NCBI GenBank assembly: GCA_963838235.1
Contig: CAWIQJ010000002.1
Coordinates: 520,052 to 584,051 of the forward strand
Length of the DNA stretch: 64,000 bases
Direction: 5' to 3'
Source: JAFECT01 sp963838235
GTDB lineage: Bacteria; Pseudomonadota; Alphaproteobacteria; Caulobacterales; Caulobacteraceae
The notes under the pieces were generated by a model. It was not told the origin of the DNA, did not search any database, and saw only the letters and a list, made by a program, of their open reading frames with translations. The translations under genes were made by a program, and so were the position numbers. Below, piece by piece: positions 49,650 to 57,821 of this stretch (position 1 is its first letter; each line of letters opens with the position of its first letter).

Positions 49650-50014
49650 ACCGGGAAGACCAACGTCAGGAAGGTCTGGCGGCCGCGGAGGCCGACAGCA
49701 CCCAGGCTCTGCACGAGGCCGCCGACCGGGTGGAGCTGTGGCTCGATCAGGTGGAGGCCACGCGGCTGCAATCCCGCGGTGACGCGGAGGCCGACGAGCC
49801 CGCGCCTGAGCTCAAGGCTTACAAGAAGGGCTTCTGGCCCTTCCGCCAGACCATCGATCCGATGGCGGACCGCACCCGCGCGATCCTGGCCGACCTCGAG
49901 GCCGTAGGCCAAGGCCGCCCGGACGCCAGCGCCGCGCACGCCGAAGGGCGCGCGCCCAAGCCTTCCAACGTCGTTTCGCCCGCGCAGCCGCGGGTGAAGG
50001 CGGCGAGCGAATAA
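49619..50014 (+). CDS. Small charged hypothetical protein
   Basis: 131 residues, mainly helical and acidic, with LHEAADRVELWLDQVEATRLQSR in the N-terminal half and KKGFWPFRQTIDPMADRTRAILADLEA after it. No signal peptide. It starts inside the last 31 bases of the proteasome-like gene in another frame, so the two are likely co-translated and may work together. No family recognised. Confidence 0.6.
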   Translation: MSSGKGRLGLDREDQRQEGLAAAEADSTQALHEAADRVELWLDQVEATRLQSRGDAEADEPAPELKAYKKGFWPFRQTIDPMADRTRAILADLEAVGQGRPDASAAHAEGRAPKPSNVVSPAQPRVKAASE

Positions 50015-50179
50015 CAAACAAGAACCGCGGCTTATCAAGCTGCGGCGTCATGGACCTGCCGCCGGGACCCGGCGGTTGCTAAGATGCGCCCAAAAGCGGG
50101 CGTTGGGGCGGAGATAGTCGATGCGTTGTATCGGGCTGGAGCACGATGCGATCAGGTGGAATCCTCTGATCGTTGACGT

Positions 50180-50749
50180 GTGCTCCGGCATCAAGAATGC
50201 GAGCACGCTGTGATCGCAAAAGCGCGATCAAAGCTTGCGCAACGCGCTGTGGTGGCGGCGGGCAGCGTCGTGTTCGCGATCGCCGGCGCGTCGCTGGGCC
50301 TTTGGAGCCAGGGCGCGGCGGCTGCGGGCCAGATCCTGCCGGCGCCGACGCCGTCGGCCAATCCGCACAACCTCACCCTCGAACTGGTGATGAGCCGCGG
50401 CCACGACGTGCTGACCGTGGTGCTGAAGAACACCGGACCGGGTCCGATCTGCGTCGATGCGAACTACACCGCGCCTGCGCAACTGACCGCCTACGCGCGC
50501 AACGGCAAGCCCATCGCCAATCTGAACGCGGCTGCCGCGCCCGCGCACCACGACTGCGAACGGCTGGACGCGCGCAAGGCGCTGCACGCCGGCTATGACC
50601 TGCGGCCGATCTATCCGCTCGGCCTGCCGGGCGCGAGCAAGCTCTGTTACGAGGCGCAATGGAAGACCGGCGGCGCGAACTCGCACGACGCCGAGATGCG
50701 TTCCACCCGCTGCGTGGTCCTTCCGTCCGAAGGCGTGGGACGGCGCTGA
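50180..50749 (+). CDS. Secreted hypothetical protein
   Basis: Up to 189 residues. A hydrophobic stretch (VVAAGSVVFAIAGASLGLW) forms a signal or anchor segment. The mature part is beta-rich (LTLELVMSRGHDVLTVVLKNTG) with four Cys (ICVDA, DCERL, LCYEA, RCVVL). The start is unclear: ATG 50180 or GTG 50210 (VIAKARSKLAQR), the latter giving a more usual leader. It converges with the next gene, their stops three bases apart. No family recognised. Confidence 0.55.
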   Translation: MLRHQECEHAVIAKARSKLAQRAVVAAGSVVFAIAGASLGLWSQGAAAAGQILPAPTPSANPHNLTLELVMSRGHDVLTVVLKNTGPGPICVDANYTAPAQLTAYARNGKPIANLNAAAAPAHHDCERLDARKALHAGYDLRPIYPLGLPGASKLCYEAQWKTGGANSHDAEMRSTRCVVLPSEGVGRR

Positions 50750-50752
50750 CGT

Positions 50753-51205
50753 CTACGGCCGCTTCGCCACCGCGCGCACGAGGCCGCCCATTCCCACATT
50801 GCCGATGTGCCGCGACGCGTCCGCGGGATCGGCCTGCGCGCAGAGCAGCCCGAAGCTGTCCCCGTCGAGATAGTTGAACTTGGGCGCGTCCGACGGCGCG
50901 CCGTCGGTGCGCAGGCGCGATCCGTCGGCGGCGAAGTACATGGCCATGCCGAAATAGACGGTCTTCTTGCGGCAGTTGAAACCGACGAACTGCTGGCGAA
51001 TCGGCTCGTCCGCGCCCGGTTCGACGAAGGTGACGTAGGTCGAGGCGTCTTCCTGGGTCGAGGTGTGGGCGTTCTCGCGCTCGATCAAGTCCTTGTCGAT
51101 CAGCACCCAGCGCGTTCCGTCGCGCCCCACGATCCACCAGTCGGACGGCTCACCGCCGCCGGATGACGCGGCCAGGGCGTAAGCTGCAAGCAAGGTCGCG
51201 ATCAT
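50753..51205 (-). CDS. Secreted hypothetical protein
   Basis: 150 residues, with signal peptide MIATLLAAYALAASS. The body has YVTFVEPGADEPIRQQFVGFNCRKKTVYFGMAMYF-type strands (two Cys, NCRKK and LLCAQ) typical of small periplasmic surface-adhesin-like DUF4124/CE-type proteins, though no exact family can be named. ATG 51205 sits at the signal peptide start. Convergent with the preceding gene. Confidence 0.55.
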   Translation of the reverse strand: MIATLLAAYALAASSGGGEPSDWWIVGRDGTRWVLIDKDLIERENAHTSTQEDASTYVTFVEPGADEPIRQQFVGFNCRKKTVYFGMAMYFAADGSRLRTDGAPSDAPKFNYLDGDSFGLLCAQADPADASRHIGNVGMGGLVRAVAKRP

Positions 51206-51586
51206 TGCCCAACCTCCAATTCCACAACGGCGCCTCATCCAATCCTAGTCGCTTGTCGCCGACGACGGAAATGAACCACGGAAAGCACGGAAAACACGGA
51301 AGAAAGAAGAGAAACCACGAACCACACGAACGACACGAACAGGGCGCGCCATTCTATCTCTCGCCGCGCCGAAGGCGCGGCATCATAACTTCCCTGTGGC
51401 CACGCCGGGCCTTGAAGCGACGCCCTTCCGTGCTTTCCGTGCTTTCCGTGGTTCCAACTCTTCCGCGCCGAAGGCGCGGCGTTCGTATGGTTCGTGTGGT
51501 TCGTGGTCAATCTCTTCTTGAGACGGGTCGACCTTGCAGGGCCACCGCGGGTCGCGCATCCTCCCTCCGGCGGGGAGGGGAAGCCC
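51206..51586. other. Gene-free gap with composite inverted repeat
   Basis: Between a divergently placed secreted protein and a porin-like gene. It contains the repeat block annotated at 51274-51519; apart from that, no promoter or gene can be supported. ORFs reading NHGKHGKHGRK or NHEPHEPHE are repeat translations. Confidence 0.6.
51274..51519. repeat. Composite inverted repeat with short internal repeats
   Basis: The left block (51274-51340) has ACCACGGAAAGCACGGAAA and ACCACGAACCACACGAACG type short repeats. The right block (51426-51519) carries their reverse complements (TTCCGTGCTTTCCGTGG, GGTTCGTGTGGTTCGTGG). Palindromes CGCGCCGAAGGCGCGGC occur twice, at about 51365 and 51466. The DNA could fold into a long imperfect hairpin. 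This style of repeat is widespread between genes in Proteobacteria. Confidence 0.75.
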
Positions 51587-52441
51587 ATGCAACTCGTTTC
51601 TATCTGCACGGCCGTCGCGGTCGTCTTGTTCGCCGGCGCGGCGCCGGCGTTCGCCGAAGATCAGCCCACACCCCCGCCCGCGCCGGCGCCCACCGGCGAC
51701 AAGCTGCGCGACCTCTGCACCGACCGTCCGACCAAGTCGACGGGCACCTGTACGGTGGACAAGGGTCACTGGCAGGTCGAGTCCGACATCGTCAACGTGA
51801 CCAGTTTCCGCTTCGACGGCATCACCACCCAGACGACCCTGGTCACCAGTCCGGTGGTCAAGTACGGGCTCAGCGACAACAGCGACATCGAACTCGGTTT
51901 CACGCCGAACGAGATCGTGCGCGTGACCGATCACGCCACCGGCCAGTCGGGGTCGCTGTCGGGCTTCGGCGACTTGTTCCTTCATTGGAAGTACGAGTTC
52001 GTGGGCTCAGGCGGCGGCAATTTCACCGCGACGCTCGATCCCTATGTGAAGGCGCCCACCGCGCGGACCGGCATCGGCAACGGAGACTGGGAAGGCGGCC
52101 TGGTCGTGCCGGTGAACTGGAACAGCATCGGCGGCGGCTGGTCCCTGGGCGCCGATCCCGAAGTCGACGACGTGCATGACGCCCTGGGCTCGGGCTATCA
52201 CTTGGCGCTGCAGGCGCCGCTGACCTTCAGCCACCCGATGGGCAAGGCGCTGACCGGTTCGATCGAGTTCTGGGCCGGGACGGACCTCGATCCCGTGCAC
52301 ACGACGCACCAATATTCCGCCGACGTCGCCGCCGCCTGGGTGGTCGGACCGAACCTGCAGCTCGACGGCGGCCTCAACTTCGGCCTGAACCACGAAACGC
52401 CGCAGGTGCAAGGCTACATCGGCATTTCCCGGCGGTTTTGA
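51587..52441 (+). CDS. Outer membrane beta-barrel / transporter-like protein
   Basis: 284 residues, signal peptide MQLVSICTAVAVVLFAGAAPAFA. The mature part begins with two Cys (LCTDRPTKSTGTCTVDKGHW) and continues as alternating strands ending ISRRF, with terminal Phe typical of outer membrane barrels. Motifs GHWQVESDIVNV, LVTSPVVKYGLSDNSDIELGFTP and LNFGLNHETPQVQGYIGISRRF match the MetA-pathway phenol-degradation/transporter family (PF13557), whose members are outer membrane channel candidates. ATG 51587 is preferred. Repeat blocks flank the gene on both sides. Confidence 0.72.
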   Translation: MQLVSICTAVAVVLFAGAAPAFAEDQPTPPPAPAPTGDKLRDLCTDRPTKSTGTCTVDKGHWQVESDIVNVTSFRFDGITTQTTLVTSPVVKYGLSDNSDIELGFTPNEIVRVTDHATGQSGSLSGFGDLFLHWKYEFVGSGGGNFTATLDPYVKAPTARTGIGNGDWEGGLVVPVNWNSIGGGWSLGADPEVDDVHDALGSGYHLALQAPLTFSHPMGKALTGSIEFWAGTDLDPVHTTHQYSADVAAAWVVGPNLQLDGGLNFGLNHETPQVQGYIGISRRF

Positions 52442-52461
52442 CGGCGCGCGGCGCCGAAAAA

Positions 52462-52632
52462 AACAACACGGATCACAAAGAACGAAAGGAAGATAAGGAC
52501 GATAAGGGCTGTCGCAGGCGTTGCGGCCGAAGCCTAAATTGCGCGCCTGAGGCGCGGGCGCCTTGCGGCGAAGCCGCCTTACTTTCTTCTTTGGTTCATG
52601 TTTGTTTCTTTGGTCCTTCGTGACCAGTGTTT
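52462..52632. repeat. Second composite repeat block
   Basis: The segment AACACGGATCACAAAGAACG (52464-) and later TTTCTTTGGTCCTTCGTGAC (about 52607-) are approximate inverted copies. A palindromic GCGCGCCTGAGGCGCGGGCG sits between them, and a T8 run lies at the right edge. Similar in style to the block at 51274-51519. It separates the porin-like gene from the convergent TPR gene. Confidence 0.55.
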
Positions 52633-52650
52633 TTTTTGCGCTTCGCGCGC

Positions 52651-54813
52651 TCACACCGTCAGACCAAACCGCGCGAACAACTGATCGACCGGCGGCAGTA
52701 CCACGCGGGCCGCGGCGAAGTCCGCCTCGGCGCCGATGCGGTCGCCCTTGCGCAGTTTCGCGAGGCCGCGTCCGTAGAGCGCGGTCGCCAGCTTCGGCTC
52801 CAGTCGGATCGCCTGGTCGTAGGCGGCGATCGCGTCGTCGAAGCGCTTCAGCTGCAACAGCACAAGGCCCCGCGCGTCATAGGTGCGCGACTGATCGGGT
52901 TTCAGCTTTTCCGCCGTATCGCAATCGCGCAGCGCTTGGTCGAGGTCGCGGCCGTGGCCGGCGCGCTGCCAGCAGCGTTCGGTCCACACCGAGGCATCGC
53001 TCGGATAGGCTTCGACCAGGTGGTTCAGGTCGGCGATCTCGCCGTTCCAGTCGCCCTTCAGGTCGAAGGCGATGATCCGCACCTCCACCGCCGAGCGGTT
53101 CTTCGGATCGAGCCGCAGCGCCTCTCCCAGATCGCGGATCGCCGGCTCGGCTGTGCCCTTCAGCACATAGGCGCGGGCGCGCGCGATCAGCACCAAGGGC
53201 CGCTTGGGGTCGACGTTCAGCGCCAGGCCGTAGTCGGCGATGGCCTTGTCGTAGTCGCGCTTGCGCAGCCAAGCGTCGCCGCGGCCGGCATAGGCCTCGA
53301 CCGAGGGCTTGGCGCGGGCGATGACCTGGTCGAAATCGGCGATGGCGCCGTCGAAATCGTGCTTGGCCAATTTGGCGCGGGCGCGGTCGAAGAAGACCAG
53401 CGGATCGGGCGCCAGCTTCAGCAACTCGTCGAAGTCGCCGATCGCGTGGTCGAGGTCGCCCAGGTGCAACAGCGCCTCGCCGCGCGCCGCCCAGAAGGTC
53501 GGCAGCGTCGGCGCCAGCTGCACGCCCACGTCGAAGTCGGCGGCGGCGGACTGATAGTCGCCCTTGGAGAAATAGGCGCTGCCGCGAATGGCGTAGGCCT
53601 GCAATAGGCGCGGCGAAAGTTTGATCGCCTCATTCTCGTCGGCGATGGCGAGGTCGTATTCGCGCTTGGCCACATGCGCGCCGCCGCGCGCGCGCAGCGC
53701 ATAGGCGTCGTGCGGGTCGAGACGCAGCGCTTCGCTATAGTCGGCGACGGCGCGGTCCCACTGTTCGAGATCGATGTAGACGTCGCCGCGTTGGAGCCGC
53801 GCGACCACCAGGTCCGGCTTCAGGCTGATGGCGGTGGTCGCTTCACCGAGCGCATGGACGAGGTCCTGCTTCTCGCGGAACACCAGCGAGAGCGAGACGT
53901 GCGCCTCAGCCAGTTTGGGATCGATCTTCAGCGCCTGGCTGTAGTCGGCTGCCGCCGCGTCGAGATCGCCCGCGAACCGGTGCGCGTCGCCGCGCGCAAG
54001 CAGGGCGTCGGAGGACCCCGGCACCAACTGGACCAGCCGGTCGTAGTCCTCCGCCGCGCCTTTGAAGTCGCGCGACGCGAGCTTGATGTAGGCACGGTTC
54101 GACAGGGCCTCGGCCTGGTCGGGCTTCAGTTTCAGCACCTGATCGAGGTCCGCCATCGCCTTGTCCGGGTGGCCCTGGCGCATATAGGCCTGGGCGCGGT
54201 TGTAGAAGGCGTCGTCGGTGTCGGGCGCCAGGCGGATCACCTCGGTGTAGTCGGCGATGGCCAGGTCGAAGTGTTCCAGGTGATAGTGCGCGTTGCCGCG
54301 TTCGAAGCGCGCCACCGCCCAGTCGGGCTTCAGCTCCACCGCGCGGTCGAAGTTCGGGATCGAGCCGGCGGCGTCGCCCAGCAGCACCTGGGTCACCGCG
54401 CTGTCGAAATACCCGCGTTCGTCGTGCGGCCGCTGGTGCACGAACTCGCCGAAGTCTTTCAGCGCCAGATCGTACTGTTTGGTCTCAAGGTAGAGACCGC
54501 CGCGGTTCAACAGCGCCTCGATGAATGAGCTGTCGAGTTTCAGCACCTCGCCGAAGTCGTCGATGGCCTTCGGCTTGTCGCCCTTGTTGTCCCAGGCGAT
54601 GGCGCGATTGTAGTAGGCGATCGCCGTGTCGCGCGCGCTGGGCCGGCCGGCCTGGATCAGGTCGGAGCAGCCCTGGATAACCTGGTCGGGGGTGAACTCG
54701 CCGGGGTCGCCGTCGCACCAGACCACCGACTGGACGGCCTGGGTCCGCGCCTGGGCGGATACGGCGAACACCAGCGCCGCGCATGCGCCCAGGAGGCCGG
54801 CTGCCAGACGCAT
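52651..54813 (-). CDS. Large TPR-repeat protein, secreted
   Basis: 720 residues: a Sec leader (MRLAAGLLGACAALVFAVSAQARTQ), then about 18-19 tetratricopeptide repeats spanning almost the whole chain, e.g. AIAYYNRAIAWDNKGDKPKAIDDFGEVLKL, YDLALKDFGEF, LDHAIGDFDELLKLAPD. Typical TPR pattern: AxxxYxxGxA..xGxxxxAxxDxxxAlxLxP. TPR arrays mediate protein-protein contacts; in the periplasm they often help assemble envelope machines. Fully open frame, which shows that sequence quality is good here. Upstream lies a 365-bp intergenic gap. Confidence 0.88.
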   Translation of the reverse strand: MRLAAGLLGACAALVFAVSAQARTQAVQSVVWCDGDPGEFTPDQVIQGCSDLIQAGRPSARDTAIAYYNRAIAWDNKGDKPKAIDDFGEVLKLDSSFIEALLNRGGLYLETKQYDLALKDFGEFVHQRPHDERGYFDSAVTQVLLGDAAGSIPNFDRAVELKPDWAVARFERGNAHYHLEHFDLAIADYTEVIRLAPDTDDAFYNRAQAYMRQGHPDKAMADLDQVLKLKPDQAEALSNRAYIKLASRDFKGAAEDYDRLVQLVPGSSDALLARGDAHRFAGDLDAAAADYSQALKIDPKLAEAHVSLSLVFREKQDLVHALGEATTAISLKPDLVVARLQRGDVYIDLEQWDRAVADYSEALRLDPHDAYALRARGGAHVAKREYDLAIADENEAIKLSPRLLQAYAIRGSAYFSKGDYQSAAADFDVGVQLAPTLPTFWAARGEALLHLGDLDHAIGDFDELLKLAPDPLVFFDRARAKLAKHDFDGAIADFDQVIARAKPSVEAYAGRGDAWLRKRDYDKAIADYGLALNVDPKRPLVLIARARAYVLKGTAEPAIRDLGEALRLDPKNRSAVEVRIIAFDLKGDWNGEIADLNHLVEAYPSDASVWTERCWQRAGHGRDLDQALRDCDTAEKLKPDQSRTYDARGLVLLQLKRFDDAIAAYDQAIRLEPKLATALYGRGLAKLRKGDRIGAEADFAAARVVLPPVDQLFARFGLTV

Positions 54814-55178
54814 AAAATCCCCCCGGACACGCGTAAACGGTCACCAAACAAATCCACCCTAGCACCGGGCCCAGGCGACCCCAAAGCGGGCGCCTTCGTG
54901 AGGCGAATCGGTCCGCTGAACGCATCGGGGATTGCGGCAGAGCGGCTTTGCGCAACCGGCGGGGGAATGCGGCGCCCGCGCGCCAAAACTGCCTACTATG
55001 AAAGGCTTGTGACAGGCGGCAGGCTTACCTCGTAATTCCTGCGACCACCGATCATGTTCAACTGAGGCGTGCTGGTTGTCCACGCCCACTAGAACAGCCA
55101 TTTCTTTAGTTATGAAGGACTGGACGGGGCAGCCCGGGGCTGTATGGTCCCGCGCATAACGGTGGAGTCTCACGGACC
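54814..55178. other. Intergenic gap between TPR gene and XRE regulator
   Basis: A 365-bp divergent region. It should carry promoters for the TPR gene (minus) and the XRE gene (plus). No tRNA, repeat or clear operator could be identified by eye. The only ORFs here are short and antisense. Confidence 0.4.
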
Positions 55179-55562
55179 ATGATTGTCGACAGAACCGAGC
55201 AACTTGACCGCGAAGTCGGAGCCCGCGTGCGCGCCCGTCGCCGCGAGCTGCGGATGAGCCAGTCAAAGCTCGGCGACAAATTAGGCGTGACCTTCCAGCA
55301 AGTGCAGAAATACGAGCGGGGCGTGAACCGGATTTCAGCCTCGTCACTGGTGCTGATCGCCGAGGCGCTGCAGTGCCGGCCGACCGACCTCTTAGGCGTC
55401 GACGAGGGCCGTCCCAAGATCGACTGGTCCAAGTTCCACGACAACGAGGCCAACGCCGCGCTCGAGGCCTTCGCCGCCATCGACAGCCCGCGCATTCGTC
55501 GCTCGGTGCTGGAACTGATCCGCACGCTCAGCGACGCGGAACGGGGCGGCAAGCGGCGCTAG
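55179..55562 (+). CDS. XRE-family transcriptional regulator
   Basis: A 127-residue DNA-binding protein with an N-terminal helix-turn-helix: VRARRRELRMSQSKLGDKLGVTFQQVQKYERGVNRISASSLVLIAEAL, the classic Cro/C1 layout (residues about 15-75). The C-terminal half (FHDNEANAALEAFAAIDSPRIRRSVLELIRTL) is helical and ends basic. Small Xre regulators of this form are common in alphaproteobacteria. The stop TAG is the first part of a tandem hairpin repeat, as in the ABC-peptidase gene. Target operator not seen. Confidence 0.9.
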   Translation: MIVDRTEQLDREVGARVRARRRELRMSQSKLGDKLGVTFQQVQKYERGVNRISASSLVLIAEALQCRPTDLLGVDEGRPKIDWSKFHDNEANAALEAFAAIDSPRIRRSVLELIRTLSDAERGGKRR

Positions 55563-55724
55563 AGCGGGCTCAGGAAAAGTGTGAAGCGGTTTTCCGCCCG
55601 GAGCCCGCTCCAAGAAAGATCCGGGCTCAGGAAAAGTGTGAAGCGGTTTTCCGCCCGGAGCCCGCTCCAAGAAAGATCCGGGCTCAGGAAAAGTGTGAAG
55701 CGGTTTTCCGCCCGGAGCCCGCTC
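55562..55724 (+). repeat. Three tandem 57-bp REP-like hairpins
   Basis: Three near-identical units start at 55565, 55622 and 55679 (cores CGGGCTCAGGAAAAGTGTGA), each with an inner GGAAAA/TTTTCC pair and an outer CGGGCTC/GAGCCCG pair; the first also has the full GAGCGGGCTC/GAGCCCGCTC stem starting in the stop codon. 57 bp is divisible by three, so both strands look open. Not CRISPR: spacers are identical and too short. Confidence 0.9.
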
Positions 55725-55738
55725 CAGGGTCGTACGCG

Positions 55739-56185
55739 TCAACGCACCATCCTGCTGCCGTCGCCAGGGCCCGCGCCGCGTACGACCGTTGGCAGTTTCG
55801 CCTGGGCTGCAGCCTTGGCCTTGCGCCGGTCCTGCCACAAACCCCAAGCTATCCAGCCGCCGAGGCCGAGCCAGATCGGCGCGGCGATCAGCAGATAGAC
55901 CTTGGCCCACACCACGAAGGCGATCAGCACGCCGAGCGCCGCCATGCTCAGGACGATGACGACCACCGTCCCGAGCAGCCGCTCGACAACGCCGAAATCG
56001 GCCTGGCCGGGCGCATCCGGCCTCAACCAGCGCCAGACGAAGAAACCATAGACCAGCAGCACCGGGCCGGAGACGAACCAGAGCCGCCAGGCGATCTCGA
56101 ACACGTCGCCCACGGTCGCCGCCGCCGCCAGCAGAGCCGCCGGCGCCGCGAACAGCCAGAACCAGAGCAACCATCCCCTGAACAC
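55739..56185 (-). CDS. Multi-pass membrane protein
   Basis: 148 residues, four TM helices (WLLWFWLFAAPAALLAAAA, WFVSGPVLLVYGFFVW, VVVIVLSMAALGVLIAFVVWAKV, APIWLGLGGWIAWGLW) with a basic C-terminal tail (QDRRKAKAAAQAK). Convergent with the tandem repeats. It is the last chromosomal gene before the tRNA-Leu integration site. No family recognised. Confidence 0.65.
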   Translation of the reverse strand: MFRGWLLWFWLFAAPAALLAAAATVGDVFEIAWRLWFVSGPVLLVYGFFVWRWLRPDAPGQADFGVVERLLGTVVVIVLSMAALGVLIAFVVWAKVYLLIAAPIWLGLGGWIAWGLWQDRRKAKAAAQAKLPTVVRGAGPGDGSRMVR

Positions 56186-56308
56186 CGCGGACTCCTCAGC
56201 CGATGCAGGCAGGCGGAGGGATTATCGGCGGCCCGGGACGGCAGGACAACCTGAGCCGGACGGGCCGGCTTTGACCGGGCAGGGGCGGTGCGCTAGCCCT
56301 GACCCCTC

Positions 56309-56349
56309 GCGGACGTGGCGGAACGGTAGACGCAACGGACTTAAAATCC
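56309..56349 (+). tRNA. 5' half of tRNA-Leu(UAA), truncated at the island junction (attL)
   Basis: The sequence GCGGACG (acceptor), TGGCGGAACGGTAGACGC (D-arm, one T shorter than normal), then ACGGACTTAAAATCC, i.e. the anticodon stem and complete CTTAAAA loop with UAA. After 56349 it diverges (TCCTGCAAATAAATACTCC); no variable arm, T-arm or 3' acceptor strand follow. It is therefore the left remnant of a chromosomal tRNA-Leu(UAA). Its acceptor arm does not match the island-borne tRNA (GCGGACG versus GCGGGCG). Confidence 0.85.
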
Positions 56350-56452
56350 TCCTGCAAATAAATACTCCTCAATAAAATCAGCACGTTGTCGTTGATTTTT
56401 GGCCGATTTTGTGTTACACAGTGCTTACACAAACTCGGCATGGAGCCCCGCG

Positions 56453-57761
56453 ATGACCGCAGAAAGCGTCACGCTCATGGACGGAAAGCTGCACGTCTAT
56501 CGACGTCCAGGCAGTCCCTTTTGGCAGTGCGCGACCTTCCTCGGCGCTCGCAACTATCGAGCGACGACGAAGGAGGCTGAACTCCTCCGCGCGGAGGAGT
56601 TCGCACGGGGCTGGTATGCCGAACGGCTTGTTGACGAACGTCGCCGCCGCCGGGGCGAGCTCACGGGAGACCAGGCTGTTCAGGCCGCCCGGATCACCAA
56701 GCGGAAGACCAAGGCGACCGGCCCTACGTTCGGCGAGGCGGCCGAGCTTTTCATGAGGGAATTCGAACTCATCACGGCCGGCGAGCGCAGCCCCACCTAC
56801 GTCCGCGGCCATAGGCGGCGGCTTGACGCCCACCTGATCCCCTATTTTGGCGACAGGTCCATCGCCGGCATCACATCCGGGGATGTGACGGCCTATCGAG
56901 CCCACCGGATGAAAGAGGGGCTGTCGCGGAAGTCCCAGTGCAAACTCGCCGCGGCTCGGGCAAAGGACCCGAACGCCGAGCTCGCCGCTGGCGACTTCAG
57001 CCGCCCCGCACGCACAACCTTGCACCAGGAGATTGTGTGCCTCCGGCAGGTGCTCAAGACGGCCCTTCGCCAGGGCTGGCTCGAGCACCTACCAGATATG
57101 TCAGAGCCATATAGAAAGGCTCCGAAGGTCTCGCACCGAGCTTGGTTTTCGCCTTCCGAGTACAAGACCTTGTACGAGGCAACGCGCGAACGCGCCAAAC
57201 AGCCTCGCAGACCGCGCTGGCGCAAGAACTATGAAGACCTGCATGACTTCATCTTGTTCATGGTCAACACGGGAATCCGTCCAGACGAGGCCCTTCGCCT
57301 TCAATACCGAGATGTCGAGGACGTAACCGACGAAGGGACGGGCGAGCGCATCCTTGAAATTGCCGTGCGCGGAAAGAGAGGCACTGGCTACTGCAAGAGC
57401 ATGCCGGGTGCCGTCCTTCCATTTCGTCGATGGCAGGAGCGCAACAAGGGATCAGGAGCACAGCCGATCTTCCCACGTTTACCGAGTTCAGCTTTTTAGC
57501 GCGGTGCTCGAAGAGCTTGACCTCAGAAGCGATCGCGAAGGCAACCCGAGGGCAATTTACAGCCTACGCCATACATACATTTCGAGGCGCCTGCTCGAAG
57601 GCGCAGACATTTATCAGCTCGCGAAGAACTGCCGGACGAGCGTTGAAATGATCGAGAAGCACTACGCTGTCCACATCAAGGACATGCTGGACGCGAGCGC
57701 CATCAACGTGCGCAAGCGGCCGGCGCCGCCAAAGCGCAAGCGAACACCAAAATCTACGTAA
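56453..57761 (+). CDS. Tyrosine site-specific integrase, frame broken near 57480
   Basis: A phage-type integrase of about 430 residues that cuts and rejoins DNA at the att sites. N-terminal arm and core-binding parts: YRRPGSPFWQCATFLGARNY and TYVRGHRRRLDAHLIPYFGDR. Catalytic domain: Arg in NTGIRPDEALRLQYRDV, then after one frame change near 57470-57490, YSLRHTYISRRLLEGADIYQLAKNCRTSVEMIEKHYAVH with the RH and nucleophilic Tyr. The ATG at 56453 is used; an upstream GTG at 56399 is possible. The frame break is likely sequencing error because all catalytic parts remain. Located about 100 bases from the attL tRNA fragment, it is the enzyme of this island. Confidence 0.85.
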
Positions 57762-57821
57762 ACTTAGCCAATTCAAATATATTGGCGTCGCCAGCGTCCG
57801 CCGCTATAACTACCCCTACGT

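Noticed and set aside
51235..51609. ORFs with NHGKHGKHG and NHEPHEPHE repeats
   Set aside because: Short-repeat DNA translated; present on both strands, no ribosome site, no family.
55562..55724. Tandem 57-bp units as a CRISPR array
   Set aside because: Only three units, with identical sequence throughout and no variable spacers; the same hairpin occurs singly at 47055. No cas genes nearby.
55581..55898. ORFs reading KRFSARSPLQERSGL repeats
   Set aside because: They are translations of the tandem hairpin repeat, whose 57-bp length keeps any frame open.
56309..56349. Complete second tRNA-Leu(UAA) at the island edge
   Set aside because: After the anticodon stem-loop the sequence diverges; there is no T-arm or acceptor 3' strand, so it is a truncated remnant.
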